Position numbers and translations under genes: made by a program
Part shown: positions 51,406-60,904 of the stretch, in pieces
Position numbering within the stretch: position 1 is the first letter of the stretch
Layout of the letters: every line of letters starts with the position of its first letter
Assembly (NCBI RefSeq): GCF_024347315.1
Contig: NZ_AP025461.1
Coordinates: forward strand, 992,001 to 1,056,000
Direction: 5' to 3'
DNA: 64,000 nucleotides
From: Vibrio atlanticus
Lineage (GTDB): Bacteria > Pseudomonadota > Gammaproteobacteria > Enterobacterales > Vibrionaceae
Notes under the pieces: generated by a model
Database searches by the model: none
The model's input: the letters and a program-made list of their open reading frames with translations, nothing else
What the model was told of the DNA's origin: nothing

Positions 51406-52787
51406 GTAACTGGTTTCTACGGTGCCCTGATTTCGTTATCAAGCGTAAGGATGGCTTAACGTTTCAGCTGTTCAGTTGCCTGACCGTGATTTTAGTCAGT
51501 ATCCTCATCCTTCAAGGTGTCGCAGAACGAGCGCTGATGAAAGCCTTGTTGAAGGTACCTGAACCTGTCAAAGCTGAAATGTTGGATTTGGCTTATCAAG
51601 CTAATGTACTGATCGAAGAAGGGGACATGGATGAGCTTGCCGACTGGGGCAATGCCCAACGTTATTATTTATTCATTATCGATGAAAACAACCGACCTAT
51701 TACCCACCGAAACATGCATCCGCATTTTGAATTTAAGTTGAAGTACCTGCGTACATTAGACCATCAACTCAGTGATCGTGTGAGTAAGCCTATCTTCGGC
51801 TTGCCACTTGATAACGGCAATACACTCGTGATCCAACTGCCAGGGCAGTTTCATCCAGCAAAATCCTTTGCTCCGTATTCCTATGCGCTGAAAGCTGTGA
51901 TTGCTTTGATCGTGTTATCGCTGTTTTCCATTATTATGGCGAAAAGTCTGCAGCAGCCACTCGATCGTTTAAGGGAGGCCAGTCGAAGGCTCGCACAAGG
52001 AGACTTTTCAGTGAGTGTCGTGTCTGAGTTGGATTCAACTACACGTGAATTCAATGAGCTTGCCAATGATTTTGACCATATGACCTTTGAGATTAAGTCT
52101 CTGGCTGAAAAGCAGCGTCGTTTGATTCGTGATGTATCACATGAGTTGAGGACACCGTTAGCAAGGCAGAATCTCGCATTACATTTACTACGTAGTAAGG
52201 TCGATGAAAAAAGTATGGGTTTACTCGAACGGATGGAAAGTGAAACGGAAGAGATGAATAAGCTGGTGGGTGAAATTCTTGAGTTCAGCCGCCTAGAAAC
52301 CTCTCGTTATGATTCTAAGTTAACTCCAATGCATCTTGAGCAGTATTGCTCAATGCTCATTGTACAGATGCAAAATGACTTGAAACCTAATCAAACTTTG
52401 ACTGGTGATTTGGAAACAGCAACATCAATGGTTAATGTTGATGAGAGGCTACTTTTGAGGGTGATCAGTAACCTTGTAGGAAATGCGATCAAATACGCAG
52501 GGGGCAATGCGGATATTGTCGTTAAGACCTACGGGCAGGTTAATGATAAGCGTTACAGTGTCATTTCTGTGGAGGATGATGGTGAAGGTATTCCAGATAA
52601 CAAGATTGCAGATATCTTTGACCCGTTTACCCGCATCGAGTCAGCCAGAGATAAACAGTCTGGTGGTTACGGTCTTGGACTCGCGATCGTTAAGGAAGCT
52701 ATGGGAGTGATGAATGGGCATGTTACCGCTGAGAACAGAGAAGGTGGGGGACTTAGAGTGAACCTTATGTTTCCTATCGTAGATTAA
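51402..52787 (+). CDS. Sensor histidine kinase (CpxA-like)
   Basis: Inner-membrane sensor, 461 residues. Two TM segments (~20-38 LFSCLTVILVSILILQGV; ~165-185 LKAVIALIVLSLFSIIMA) frame a periplasmic sensor; then HAMP (QQPLDRLREASRRLAQGDFSV), the H-box RDVSHELRTPLARQNLALH, N-box VISNLVGNAIKYAGG, and G-boxes DDGEGIPDN and SGGYGLGLAIVKEAMG. CpxA-like, so envelope stress is a reasonable guess for the signal, but the periplasmic domain is divergent. Confidence 0.88.
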   Translation: MSNWFLRCPDFVIKRKDGLTFQLFSCLTVILVSILILQGVAERALMKALLKVPEPVKAEMLDLAYQANVLIEEGDMDELADWGNAQRYYLFIIDENNRPITHRNMHPHFEFKLKYLRTLDHQLSDRVSKPIFGLPLDNGNTLVIQLPGQFHPAKSFAPYSYALKAVIALIVLSLFSIIMAKSLQQPLDRLREASRRLAQGDFSVSVVSELDSTTREFNELANDFDHMTFEIKSLAEKQRRLIRDVSHELRTPLARQNLALHLLRSKVDEKSMGLLERMESETEEMNKLVGEILEFSRLETSRYDSKLTPMHLEQYCSMLIVQMQNDLKPNQTLTGDLETATSMVNVDERLLLRVISNLVGNAIKYAGGNADIVVKTYGQVNDKRYSVISVEDDGEGIPDNKIADIFDPFTRIESARDKQSGGYGLGLAIVKEAMGVMNGHVTAENREGGGLRVNLMFPIVD

Positions 52788-52872
52788 GCTTTAGGCTCAG
52801 CATTCACGCTCAGCCCCTGTAATGAGAAAATAGATGAGAGTTGAATCGTTTCGGCTCAAAGTGAACCCAATA

Positions 52873-52904
52873 AAAAACGCCACTGTATCAGCAGTGGCGT
52901 TTTT
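52873..52904. terminator. Bidirectional terminator between the kinase and symporter genes
   Basis: AAAAACGCCACTG pairs with CAGTGGCGTTTTT over a six-base loop, flanked by A- and T-runs; serves both convergent genes. Confidence 0.88.
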
Positions 52905-52987
52905 GTATACACGCTTTTCATTATCAGGCTAAGGCACAGCCATTAATTGCGCCTTGGCTTGAAAGTAAGAGCACCAGAGAAGCTAGA

Positions 52988-54292
52988 TTATGCCTGTTGG
53001 CGTGCTAGCTTTACTTCTTCTTCTTTCTCACCGGCTGCTGGGTCATTGAAGCGAGCTTCGTCAAAAGATCCTTCAGATTTAGCCACAATGATAGTTACGG
53101 CACTATCACCAGTGATGTTTACGGCAGTACGGATCATGTCAAGAAGACGGTCAACACCCATGATTAGAGCAATACCTTCAAGCGGTAGACCAACTTGGTT
53201 CAATACCATCGCTAGCATAACAAGACCAACACCAGGAACACCTGCGGTACCAACAGACGCCAATGTCGCTGTTAGGATCACCATTAGGTAATCACCCATA
53301 GTCAGGTCGATGTTGTACGCTTGTGCGATAAACGCCGTTGCAACACCCTGCATGATAGCAGTACCGTCCATGTTGACAGTTGCGCCTAGTGGAACTGTGA
53401 ACGAAGCGACTTTGTTGTCTACGCCCATGCGGTTTTTAGCCGTTTCCATTGTCACTGGAATCGTTGCGTTTGAAGATGCTGTTGAGAATGCAAACATGAT
53501 TGCATCTTCCATCTTACGTAGGAACGTAATTGGGCTAAGGCCTGTAAACCCTTTAAGCATCGCACTGTAAGTTACTAAACCGTGTAACAGTAGAGTACCA
53601 GCTAACACTAAGAAATATTCCGCTAGGTTCCAAATTGCGCTTAAACCAAGGCCAGAGAACAGCTTCGCCATCAAGAAGAACACACCGTAAGGCGCAAGGT
53701 TCATCAGCAGCGCAACCAGTTTCATTATTACTTCGTTCAAATCAGAGAAAACCGCAGCGATACGCTCACCTGGTTTACCCGCTGCACTGATTGCAATACC
53801 AAACAACACAGCAAATACGATAACTTGTAGCGTTTTGCCCTCAGCCATCGCCTGAATAGGGTTGGTCGGGAACATGTCGATGATGACTTGGCCCAAAGAA
53901 GGAGCATCAGCTGATTTGAAAGAGCTCGCAGCAGTAAGATCCGCACCCGCTCCAGGTTGGAACAGGTTACCTATAGTCAATGCTAGAGTGATAGCAACGG
54001 CTGTAGTACCGATATAAAGTGCAAGCGTTTTGCCACCCATACGGCCAAGAGTTGATAAATCTTTAAGAGAGCTTGTACCGCACACGAGTGAAACGAAGAC
54101 GAGTGGTACAACAAGCATTTTTAAACTGGCGACAAAGATCTGTCCGCCTACTTCAAAGAGTCCGTTAACGATGTAGTTGTTAACAAATCCGCTGTCTGCA
54201 AAAAGGGATTGAATGGCAAATCCCGTTAATATGCCCACGACCATGCCGAGGATAACTCGACCAGTTAGAGACATAGGTTTCTTGGTATTCAT
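52988..54292 (-). CDS. Dicarboxylate/amino acid:cation symporter (DAACS family)
   Basis: Inner-membrane Na+/H+-coupled importer, 434 residues, of the GltP/GltT/DctA family. Motifs: FAFSTASSNATIPVTMETA (serine-rich hairpin), FTVPLGATVNMDGTAIMQG (substrate/cation site NMDGT), TASVG-like LASVGTAGVPGVG, and DRLLDMIRTAVNITGDS. The MDRLxD..RT pattern with Arg fits acidic amino acids or dicarboxylates, so glutamate/aspartate is the best guess. The C-terminus is charged (EKEEEVKLARQQA). Monocistronic. Confidence 0.88.
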   Translation of the reverse strand: MNTKKPMSLTGRVILGMVVGILTGFAIQSLFADSGFVNNYIVNGLFEVGGQIFVASLKMLVVPLVFVSLVCGTSSLKDLSTLGRMGGKTLALYIGTTAVAITLALTIGNLFQPGAGADLTAASSFKSADAPSLGQVIIDMFPTNPIQAMAEGKTLQVIVFAVLFGIAISAAGKPGERIAAVFSDLNEVIMKLVALLMNLAPYGVFFLMAKLFSGLGLSAIWNLAEYFLVLAGTLLLHGLVTYSAMLKGFTGLSPITFLRKMEDAIMFAFSTASSNATIPVTMETAKNRMGVDNKVASFTVPLGATVNMDGTAIMQGVATAFIAQAYNIDLTMGDYLMVILTATLASVGTAGVPGVGLVMLAMVLNQVGLPLEGIALIMGVDRLLDMIRTAVNITGDSAVTIIVAKSEGSFDEARFNDPAAGEKEEEVKLARQQA

Positions 54293-54851
54293 TTAGAACA
54301 CTCCTTATTATTTATAACTTTGATACCTTTCCAAAGTGAGCAGGAGATTAGCAGTCGGTTGTTTAAATCGAAAAACAAAAAATGAGTTTGGAATTACAGA
54401 TGTGATCATAATCACTGATAATCGTTCAAATAAAACAAATTAAAACAAATTAATTCACCATTCATTTACATTTATCGAGTGTTTTATACAAAAAATCGTC
54501 GTTCTGAAGGTAATAAATAAGATAAGAGGATTTTGTTATAGATGTTTGCTTATTACATTGACTGCGCAAATGGCGGTGTTTCAAAAAGTTTGGGGCAGAG
54601 AACCGATTTTTAATTCAAGTGCTCGTTAAATGACTGTATTGAAATGGTTTCTTTTAACTGCAGGTTAACGGCTCGTCAGCTCGTCTTTACAAAACTTTAC
54701 GAATGCAAAGAATGTAAATTTAATGCAAATAGTAATAGTTATCACTTATATTCCCCCTCGAAATAATTCAGTGGTACCGGAAACGGTCTAACGGACACAT
54801 CGAATAAATAACAAAGTGTTCGTCTAAAAGAATAAAAGTGGAGAAAAGGAC
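54293..54851. other. Divergent control region, symporter / siderophore receptor
   Basis: 559 bp, A/T-rich, no gene. It contains a Fur-like box at 54730-54744 near the receptor gene. Nothing else recognised. Confidence 0.45.
54730..54744. promoter_or_regulatory. Fur-like box upstream of the siderophore receptor
   Basis: TAGTAATAGTTATCA fits the Fur 7-1-7 motif TGATAATnATTATCA with two mismatches left and one right; 108 bp ahead of the receptor start. Confidence 0.55.
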
Positions 54852-56981
54852 ATGTTTTCAAAAAAGCCATTGGCTTTAGTGATCGGCGCAGTATTAGCTT
54901 CACCAGCAGTATTGGCAGAAGCAGTAAAAACTGACGAGCATATGGTTGTTGAAGGTCGTGATTACGGTTATAAAGCCGACACGAATACAACAGCAATGCG
55001 CATGGAGGCGACTCAATTAGAGACTCCAGGACAAGTTACGATTATCAGTGAACAAATCATTGATGAGCAACGCGCAAGCACGCTTGGCGAAGTATTAAAA
55101 AATGATGCGTCAATTTCAGCGGGTTCTAAATCAACAAACCGTGAGCGCTTCAACCTACGTGGTTTCTCTCTAGGAAGCAGTTCTGGTTACTTGCGCGATG
55201 GCGTTCAACACTGGTCTCATTACCGTCAACCGGTAGAACTACTAGAACGTGTTGAAGTACTAAAAGGTCCTGCAGGTTTGCTCTACGGTAAATCAGCACC
55301 TGGTGGCCTTGTTAACATGGTTGCTAAGAAGCCTACGTATGAAACTCAAGTTAACGTAAGCCAAGACATTGGTTCTGACAGCTACACACGTACTACCGCA
55401 GATGTAAGCGGTTCATTGAACGATGATCAAACTCTACGAGCTCGTCTTATTGTTTCACAAGAAAACCAAGACTCTTACCGTACACGTTTTGACGGCACAG
55501 ATGTAGAGACTGACCGCTTTGTTGGTGGCCTATTTGTTGATTACGATATCAACGAAGATGTGATGCTATCTGCGCATTACGATCGTACTCAAGAGTTGGG
55601 TGATCTAGATAACGGCTCAAAGATTGATACAAAAACAGGTAAAGCGATTACCCCTAATACGGTTAATGACCAACGCTTCGCACAAACAGACAACGACGTA
55701 GCAAACTACGGCGTGGCTGTTACAGCAAACTTGAGCGATACATGGGCAGTTAAATCGGGTATCAGTCGTCAGTTTTACGAGCGTCGCCGTACTGAATCAG
55801 ATAACGTTATTGATTCAAAGAAAGACAAAAAAACCAAGAAAACACTAGGTTATGGTTACAAAGTGTCAGACCGTCATGATGAGTGGACGTTTGATACGGC
55901 TTACGTAGATTTTACTGGTGATGTTGATGCATTTGGTGTGAATCACCGTCTGTTGGTGGGTGCAAATGGGTTGCACTACGATTACAAGCGCCTGTACGTA
56001 TCAGACTACGCTTGTTTTAACGCTTCAGAAGCAGACACAATGAAAGAGTGTGGCAAAGGCTTTGATATGCCTGCAGACATTCACTATAACAACGATGATT
56101 CAGTATCACACTCGAAGAGCCAACACTACGGTCTATATCTTCAAGATTTAGTGACGTTCAATGAGCAGTGGCAAGCACTTGCTGGTGTTCGTTTCGCTTA
56201 CGATGATACGACGAGCAGTTCTGGTAAAGAAGAGAGCTACAATAACATCCTACCTAAGTTCGGTGCGATTTACTCTCCGGCGCCAAACGGTTCTATTTAC
56301 GCGGTTTACTCTGAAAGTTTTGAACCTGTAAGTGAGATTTCTGATAAAGATGATGTGAACTTCGGCCAGTCTCAAGATGCGAAGAAAGGTACACTTTATG
56401 AGCTAGGCTCAAAGTGGGAACTGTTTGATGAGCGTTTATTCGTATCAGGAGCAGTATTCCAGATCACACAAACGAACATGCAAGTTACAGAAGATCTTCC
56501 TGCATCTCATGCAAAAGATACTCGTACTACACAGGTGGGTGAGCAAGTTCACACCGGTGCGGAGCTAGCTGCGACGGGCTACGTAACGGATGCGTTCTCT
56601 GTAAGTGCATCAACAATGTTCTTAGATGCTGAATATAAGAATGACCCTGCTCTTAATGGTAAAACACCAGCAGACGTTCCTGAATTTACTGCAAGCATCT
56701 GGTCTACTTACGCATTCAACAACGGTACTGACGTTAACCTAGGTGTATATCACGTAGGTGAGCGTTACACTGAAAGTGCTAACACGTTTAAGAAAGACGC
56801 ATACACTCGTGTAGATGCAGGTGTTGCACATACTATTAAGTACGATGAGAACTTAGATTTTGTTGCACGCTTTAATGTAGAGAACCTGTTTGATACAGAT
56901 TACCTAGAAGGCGGCAGCACTCGCGGCGTTGTTGTTGGTGAAGGTCGTAACTACATGGCTACGTTACAGGTAAAATACTAA
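54852..56981 (+). CDS. TonB-dependent siderophore receptor
   Basis: Outer-membrane receptor of 709 residues. Signal LALVIGAVLASPAVLAEA; plug domain with QVTIISEQIIDEQRASTLGEVLKND, RFNLRGFSLG and VEVLKGPAGLLYGKSAPGGLVNMV (classic siderophore receptor plug); beta-barrel repeats; terminal strand YMATLQVKY with aromatic C-terminus. A ferric hydroxamate or catecholate siderophore is likely, but which one is not readable. It is followed by a TonB2 operon that presumably energises it, and preceded by a Fur-like box, so it is iron-repressed. Confidence 0.9.
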   Translation: MFSKKPLALVIGAVLASPAVLAEAVKTDEHMVVEGRDYGYKADTNTTAMRMEATQLETPGQVTIISEQIIDEQRASTLGEVLKNDASISAGSKSTNRERFNLRGFSLGSSSGYLRDGVQHWSHYRQPVELLERVEVLKGPAGLLYGKSAPGGLVNMVAKKPTYETQVNVSQDIGSDSYTRTTADVSGSLNDDQTLRARLIVSQENQDSYRTRFDGTDVETDRFVGGLFVDYDINEDVMLSAHYDRTQELGDLDNGSKIDTKTGKAITPNTVNDQRFAQTDNDVANYGVAVTANLSDTWAVKSGISRQFYERRRTESDNVIDSKKDKKTKKTLGYGYKVSDRHDEWTFDTAYVDFTGDVDAFGVNHRLLVGANGLHYDYKRLYVSDYACFNASEADTMKECGKGFDMPADIHYNNDDSVSHSKSQHYGLYLQDLVTFNEQWQALAGVRFAYDDTTSSSGKEESYNNILPKFGAIYSPAPNGSIYAVYSESFEPVSEISDKDDVNFGQSQDAKKGTLYELGSKWELFDERLFVSGAVFQITQTNMQVTEDLPASHAKDTRTTQVGEQVHTGAELAATGYVTDAFSVSASTMFLDAEYKNDPALNGKTPADVPEFTASIWSTYAFNNGTDVNLGVYHVGERYTESANTFKKDAYTRVDAGVAHTIKYDENLDFVARFNVENLFDTDYLEGGSTRGVVVGEGRNYMATLQVKY

Positions 56982-57096
56982 TTTGTTAGTAGGGTACTAT
57001 TGGTAGCTTAAATATTAAGGGGAAGGTTTCGACTTTCCCCTTTCTTGATTCTGCTATTTAGTAAAAATACCCCTAGCAATGCGAGTGGTTTTTAAT

Positions 57097-57115
57097 GATA
57101 ATGAGACTGCTTATC
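57097..57115. promoter_or_regulatory. Fur box upstream of the TonB2 operon
   Basis: GATAATGAGACTGCTTATC matches 15 of 19 positions of the canonical Fur box GATAATGATAATCATTATC, with both ends exact. It is 33 bp before the DUF3450 gene. Confidence 0.75.
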
Positions 57116-57147
57116 AATAAAACTCATTTGTTCTTCTTCTAAAGTAA

Positions 57148-57927
57148 ATGACTACAATTATGAATCTTTTAAAAACTAGCCTAGCACTTGCCATCAGTTT
57201 GGTTGCAACGTCATCGATGGCAAACAGCTTGGATCAAGCTCAATCAATTCAAAACAAGACCAATAACGCGTCGGCTTCAAGCCAGAAGGTTATTGATAAA
57301 AGCTCACAAGCAACATTATTGCTGCAAGCTGAGGTTGAGCGTCTGCAAGAAGAAGTGAAAAATTTAGAAATCTATCACGATCACCTTGCCGCATTGGTTA
57401 AGAGCCAAGATCAAGAAGCGCAGAGTATTGAAGGGCAGATCGACGAAATCAAACTAACACGTCAAGGTGTAGTGCCTTTGATGTACAAGATGATCGATGG
57501 TCTCCAGGAAGTTATTGAAAGCGATCTACCTTTCAAGACAAATAGCCGTCTGCGTCGCGTTGAAAAGCTGAAAGCGATGATGACTCGTGCTGATGTCAGT
57601 GATGCTGAAAAATATCGCCGTATTTTAGAGGCGTACCAAATTGAAGTGGATTACGGTATTAAGCTAAGTTCTTATTCAAGCCGTGTCGAGTTAAGTCAAG
57701 ATAAAGTGCTTGAAGTTGATATTTTGCATCTTGGCCGCATTTCACTGGTCGCTCGTAACTTAAATGGTACCCAATATTGGTCTTGGGCCCAAAATAGCGA
57801 TCAATGGCAAGAGTTGGATTCTTCGATGAAATCTGAGTTGGACAAAGCGTACGATATTGCTAATAAGCAAGCGTCTCCAAGCTTAATTACTTTACCTGTT
57901 TCTTTAACTGTTGCGGAGGTTAAGTAA
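57148..57927 (+). CDS. DUF3450 periplasmic coiled-coil protein of the TonB2 operon
   Basis: Periplasmic protein of 259 residues, first gene of the iron-transport energising operon. Signal LALAISLVATSSMANS; then a long coiled coil (QNKTNNASASSQKVIDKSSQATLLLQAEVERLQEEVKNLE, in part) and a C-terminal domain with WSWAQNSDQWQELD. DUF3450 genes regularly precede TtpC-type genes in vibrios. It overlaps the next gene (TAATG). Its role is probably structural support of the TtpC complex. The start may be the ATG at 57148 or the one four codons on. Confidence 0.8.
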   Translation: MTTIMNLLKTSLALAISLVATSSMANSLDQAQSIQNKTNNASASSQKVIDKSSQATLLLQAEVERLQEEVKNLEIYHDHLAALVKSQDQEAQSIEGQIDEIKLTRQGVVPLMYKMIDGLQEVIESDLPFKTNSRLRRVEKLKAMMTRADVSDAEKYRRILEAYQIEVDYGIKLSSYSSRVELSQDKVLEVDILHLGRISLVARNLNGTQYWSWAQNSDQWQELDSSMKSELDKAYDIANKQASPSLITLPVSLTVAEVK

Positions 57928-59303
57928 TGAACTTAAAGCCATTAGCAGCATTGCTTTGCATTACGTCAATTTCATTTTCTGCTTTCTCTGCATCAGACAC
58001 GACAGCTCAGCTTGTTAACAAAGCAAAATCAGAGAGTCGCACGCAAGCGTCTCATAACGTAATTCGTGAAGCTGACTTTAAAAAGACAGAACAACAACTC
58101 AAAGCGATCAAAGCACAGCTTGAAGCTAAACGTAGCTCTATTCAAGGTGCGACCGATGTTCTGACTCAGACATTCAGTGATAACGAAAACAAGCTTGCTC
58201 GTTTAGAAGAGCAACTGCGTTTAGAAACAGGTAGCTTAGGTGAGTTGTTTGGCGTTGTAAGACAAAATGCAAAAGACCTTGAACATGAGCTTACGGATAC
58301 AGTAACTAACGTAGATCGCGCAGCGTATACAGAAACTGTTTATCAAATCGTGGACGCAAAATCATTACCGTCAATGCCCCAGTTAACAGGTCTTTGGTTG
58401 AGCATGATGGAGCAAATTCAAGCAAGTTCAGAGATAAGCAAGTCGACAGTTTCACTAGTTAATAGTGAAGGGGTTACTGAAAAGGCAGAAGCTTATCGAC
58501 TGGGTTCTATTGGCTTAGTTGCTGAGTCAGGTTACGTATGGTGGGATGCTAGACATCAAGATGCAATAGTTTACTTGAAGCAGCCTTCACAAGGTCCAAC
58601 ACTGGCGTCGCTTTCTACTTTAGCGAATGGTGAAGTGTCTAACGTGGTCGTCGATCCCTCTCGTGGATTCATGCTAGAACAATTAGCTTTGGAACCAAGC
58701 CTAGCTGATCGCCTGCAAGCAGGTGGCCTAGTTGGTAAAGTTATTCTTGGCTTGTTGGCAATCGGCTTAATCATCGCATTGGTTCGTGGTATTTCTTTGG
58801 CTATCGCTCGTCAGAAGATTCGTGCACAGCTTAAGAACCCAAAACAAGCTGGCAATAACCCTCTGGGTCGTGTTCTTGCGGTTTACAGCAAAGAGAAAAA
58901 TCAAACAGTAGAAGCATTAGAACTGCGACTTTTAGAAGCGGTAGTGGATGAACAAACTCACCTAGAGAAAGGTTTATCAATGCTGAAGCTTCTAGCTGCT
59001 CTAGCACCAATGCTTGGCTTGCTAGGTACCGTAACCGGCATGATCGAAACATTCCAAGTGATCACACAGTTTGGTAATGGTGACCCTAAAGTAATGGCGG
59101 GTGGTATTTCGATGGCACTTGTTACAACGGTACTTGGCCTTGTTGCTGCAATGCCACTGCTATTGGCACACAACATTCTGAGTACTCAGTCAGAGAACAT
59201 TCGAAATATTCTGGAGAAGCAGGGCATTGGCCTTGTTGCTGAGCAGGCAGAGAAGTCTATTGAACCAAGCGCTGTTATTTCACAAGTTGGGACTGCCGCG
59301 TAA
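57927..59303 (+). CDS. ttpC: TtpC: ExbB/TolQ-family protein of the TonB2 system
   Basis: Inner-membrane protein of 458 residues needed for TonB2 function in vibrios. Signal CITSISFSAFSA; a long periplasmic coiled-coil region (to ~250), then a MotA/TolQ/ExbB domain (VILGLLAIGLIIALVRGIS, LLAALAPMLGLLGTVTGMIETFQVITQFGNGDPKVMAGGISMALVTT, in part). The periplasmic extension marks it as TtpC rather than plain ExbB. Its stop overlaps the following exbB gene. Confidence 0.88.
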   Translation: MNLKPLAALLCITSISFSAFSASDTTAQLVNKAKSESRTQASHNVIREADFKKTEQQLKAIKAQLEAKRSSIQGATDVLTQTFSDNENKLARLEEQLRLETGSLGELFGVVRQNAKDLEHELTDTVTNVDRAAYTETVYQIVDAKSLPSMPQLTGLWLSMMEQIQASSEISKSTVSLVNSEGVTEKAEAYRLGSIGLVAESGYVWWDARHQDAIVYLKQPSQGPTLASLSTLANGEVSNVVVDPSRGFMLEQLALEPSLADRLQAGGLVGKVILGLLAIGLIIALVRGISLAIARQKIRAQLKNPKQAGNNPLGRVLAVYSKEKNQTVEALELRLLEAVVDEQTHLEKGLSMLKLLAALAPMLGLLGTVTGMIETFQVITQFGNGDPKVMAGGISMALVTTVLGLVAAMPLLLAHNILSTQSENIRNILEKQGIGLVAEQAEKSIEPSAVISQVGTAA

Positions 59304-59863
59304 TGGATATTTTGTCGGGTTCTCTATTACCAGCGAGTTGGTTAACGAGTAACTGGCTGCTGTCTTTATCAAACTTTATGGAGCAGGGCGGTTTCGTCCT
59401 GTGGTGGCTAGCGGCTGTCGTCCTCGTTTTTTGGGTACTTGTGGTAGAACGTGTGCTTTATCTCGCGTTCTACTTTCCAAAGCAGCGTCAAGCTTGGATT
59501 AATCAGTGGCATGAAAGAGAAGATCACTCTTCTTGGCATGCTAAAGCCATTCGTGAAGGTTGGTTGGGGCAAGCGAGTATTTTACTTAACCAAAACTTGA
59601 ACTTTATTAAGCTGTTAGTTGCTATTTGTCCGATGTTGGGTTTGCTCGGTACCGTAACCGGTATGATCTCCGTTTTTGATGTCATGGCGACTCAAGGAAG
59701 CAGTGACCCTAAATTGATGGCTTCAGGTATCTCGTTGGCAACGTTGCCAACCATGGCGGGTATGGTTGCTGCACTAGCGGGCATGTTTGTTCACGCTCGC
59801 TTAGCGAAAGTGTGTAACCGCTTAGAATTGAAATTAGAAAAATCTTTAAGGAGTCAACGATGA
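59303..59863 (+). CDS. exbB: ExbB2-type proton channel subunit
   Basis: MotA/TolQ/ExbB proton channel subunit, 186 residues, with the typical CPMLGLLGTVTGMISVFDVM and LATLPTMAGMVAALAGMF helices. N-terminal TM (FVLWWLAAVVLVFWVLVVERV). Overlaps ttpC and exbD by single-base-type junctions (TAATG, ATGA), so stoichiometry is set by coupling. Confidence 0.92.
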   Translation: MDILSGSLLPASWLTSNWLLSLSNFMEQGGFVLWWLAAVVLVFWVLVVERVLYLAFYFPKQRQAWINQWHEREDHSSWHAKAIREGWLGQASILLNQNLNFIKLLVAICPMLGLLGTVTGMISVFDVMATQGSSDPKLMASGISLATLPTMAGMVAALAGMFVHARLAKVCNRLELKLEKSLRSQR

Positions 59864-60264
59864 GACTCGGTCGACGTCATTCTAAAAACGAAGAGGCTCA
59901 AATAGACCTTACTTCGATGCTTGATATCGTATTCATCATGCTTATTTTCTTCATTGTGACGAGTTCATTTGTTCGTGAATCTGGTGTTGAAGTCAATCGC
60001 CCGCAAGCTTCAAATGTAGTGAGCCAAAAAGATGCAGGTATCTTTGTCGCGATTACTTCTGCGAATGACATCTTCATTGACAAACGTGTCGTGGATGTTG
60101 AACGTGTTCAAGCGACGTTAGAACACTTGTTGCTAGAACAACCTGATGCTTCTTTGGTTATTCAGGCGGACGAGCATGCTTATAACGGTACGGTTGTTAA
60201 AGTGATGGACGCTGCCAAAGGTGCGGGTGTTAAAAATATTGCGCTTGCAGCTGAAAAGCGATGA
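59860..60264 (+). CDS. exbD: ExbD2-type proton channel subunit
   Basis: ExbD/TolR family, 134 residues. Single N-terminal TM with the functional Asp in IDLTSMLDIVFIMLIFFIVTSSF, then the periplasmic domain (VNRPQAS...LVIQADEHAYNGTVVKVMDAAKGAG). Overlaps exbB by ATGA. Confidence 0.93.
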   Translation: MRLGRRHSKNEEAQIDLTSMLDIVFIMLIFFIVTSSFVRESGVEVNRPQASNVVSQKDAGIFVAITSANDIFIDKRVVDVERVQATLEHLLLEQPDASLVIQADEHAYNGTVVKVMDAAKGAGVKNIALAAEKR

Positions 60265-60283
60265 TCTTGGAGGATCTTAATCA

Positions 60284-60904
60284 ATGATTCGCCTATTTCT
60301 TGCATTACCTTTAGCGGGAGCGTTGGGTTTAGCACTGTTTTCTTTCATGGCTTGGATGGTCGATAATGGGCACCAACGTTCGCCAGACAACAGTGAGACG
60401 TTAAGTTTCAACATGGTGATGGTTGAACAAGAACAAGAAGTACAGAGAAGACAACGTGCAGTCCCGGAACAACCCGAAATGCCAGAGCCGCCACCGCAAG
60501 CGCAAACGTCTCAGTCGCAAGCTGAAGTAACGCCTCTGAATTCAATGTCTTCACTGTCTTCACTGGATTTGAATACTTCAATTGAAGGCCTAGCGATTAA
60601 CGCTCCAACATTTTCTGATTTTGGGTCAAATCAACAGGTAATGCCGCTTTATCGAGTTGAACCTCGTTATCCAGCAAAAGCGCTCAAGCGTGGCGCTGAA
60701 GGGTATGTCATTTTGTCTTTTACAATCGATGAAACAGGACGTTCTGTTGATATTCAAGTTACGGATGCAAATCCACGTCGTATGTTTGAACGTGAAGCGA
60801 TAAGAGCACTTAAAAAATGGAAGTATCAACCCAAAGTCGTCGATGGAAAAGCGGTAGCTCAGGTTGGTCAAACCGTGAAACTAGAGTTTAAGTTGGCAAA
60901 ATGA
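60284..60904 (+). CDS. tonB: TonB2 energy transducer
   Basis: TonB-family protein of 206 residues: N-terminal TM (LFLALPLAGALGLALFSFMAWM), a short Pro/Glu/Gln linker (PEQPEMPEPPPQAQTSQ), and the C-terminal domain with YRVEPRYPAKALKRGAEGYVILSFTIDETG and KKWKYQPKVVDG. The linker is short, as in TonB2 rather than TonB1. RBS GGAGG ten bases ahead. Overlaps the TPR gene. Confidence 0.92.
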   Translation: MIRLFLALPLAGALGLALFSFMAWMVDNGHQRSPDNSETLSFNMVMVEQEQEVQRRQRAVPEQPEMPEPPPQAQTSQSQAEVTPLNSMSSLSSLDLNTSIEGLAINAPTFSDFGSNQQVMPLYRVEPRYPAKALKRGAEGYVILSFTIDETGRSVDIQVTDANPRRMFEREAIRALKKWKYQPKVVDGKAVAQVGQTVKLEFKLAK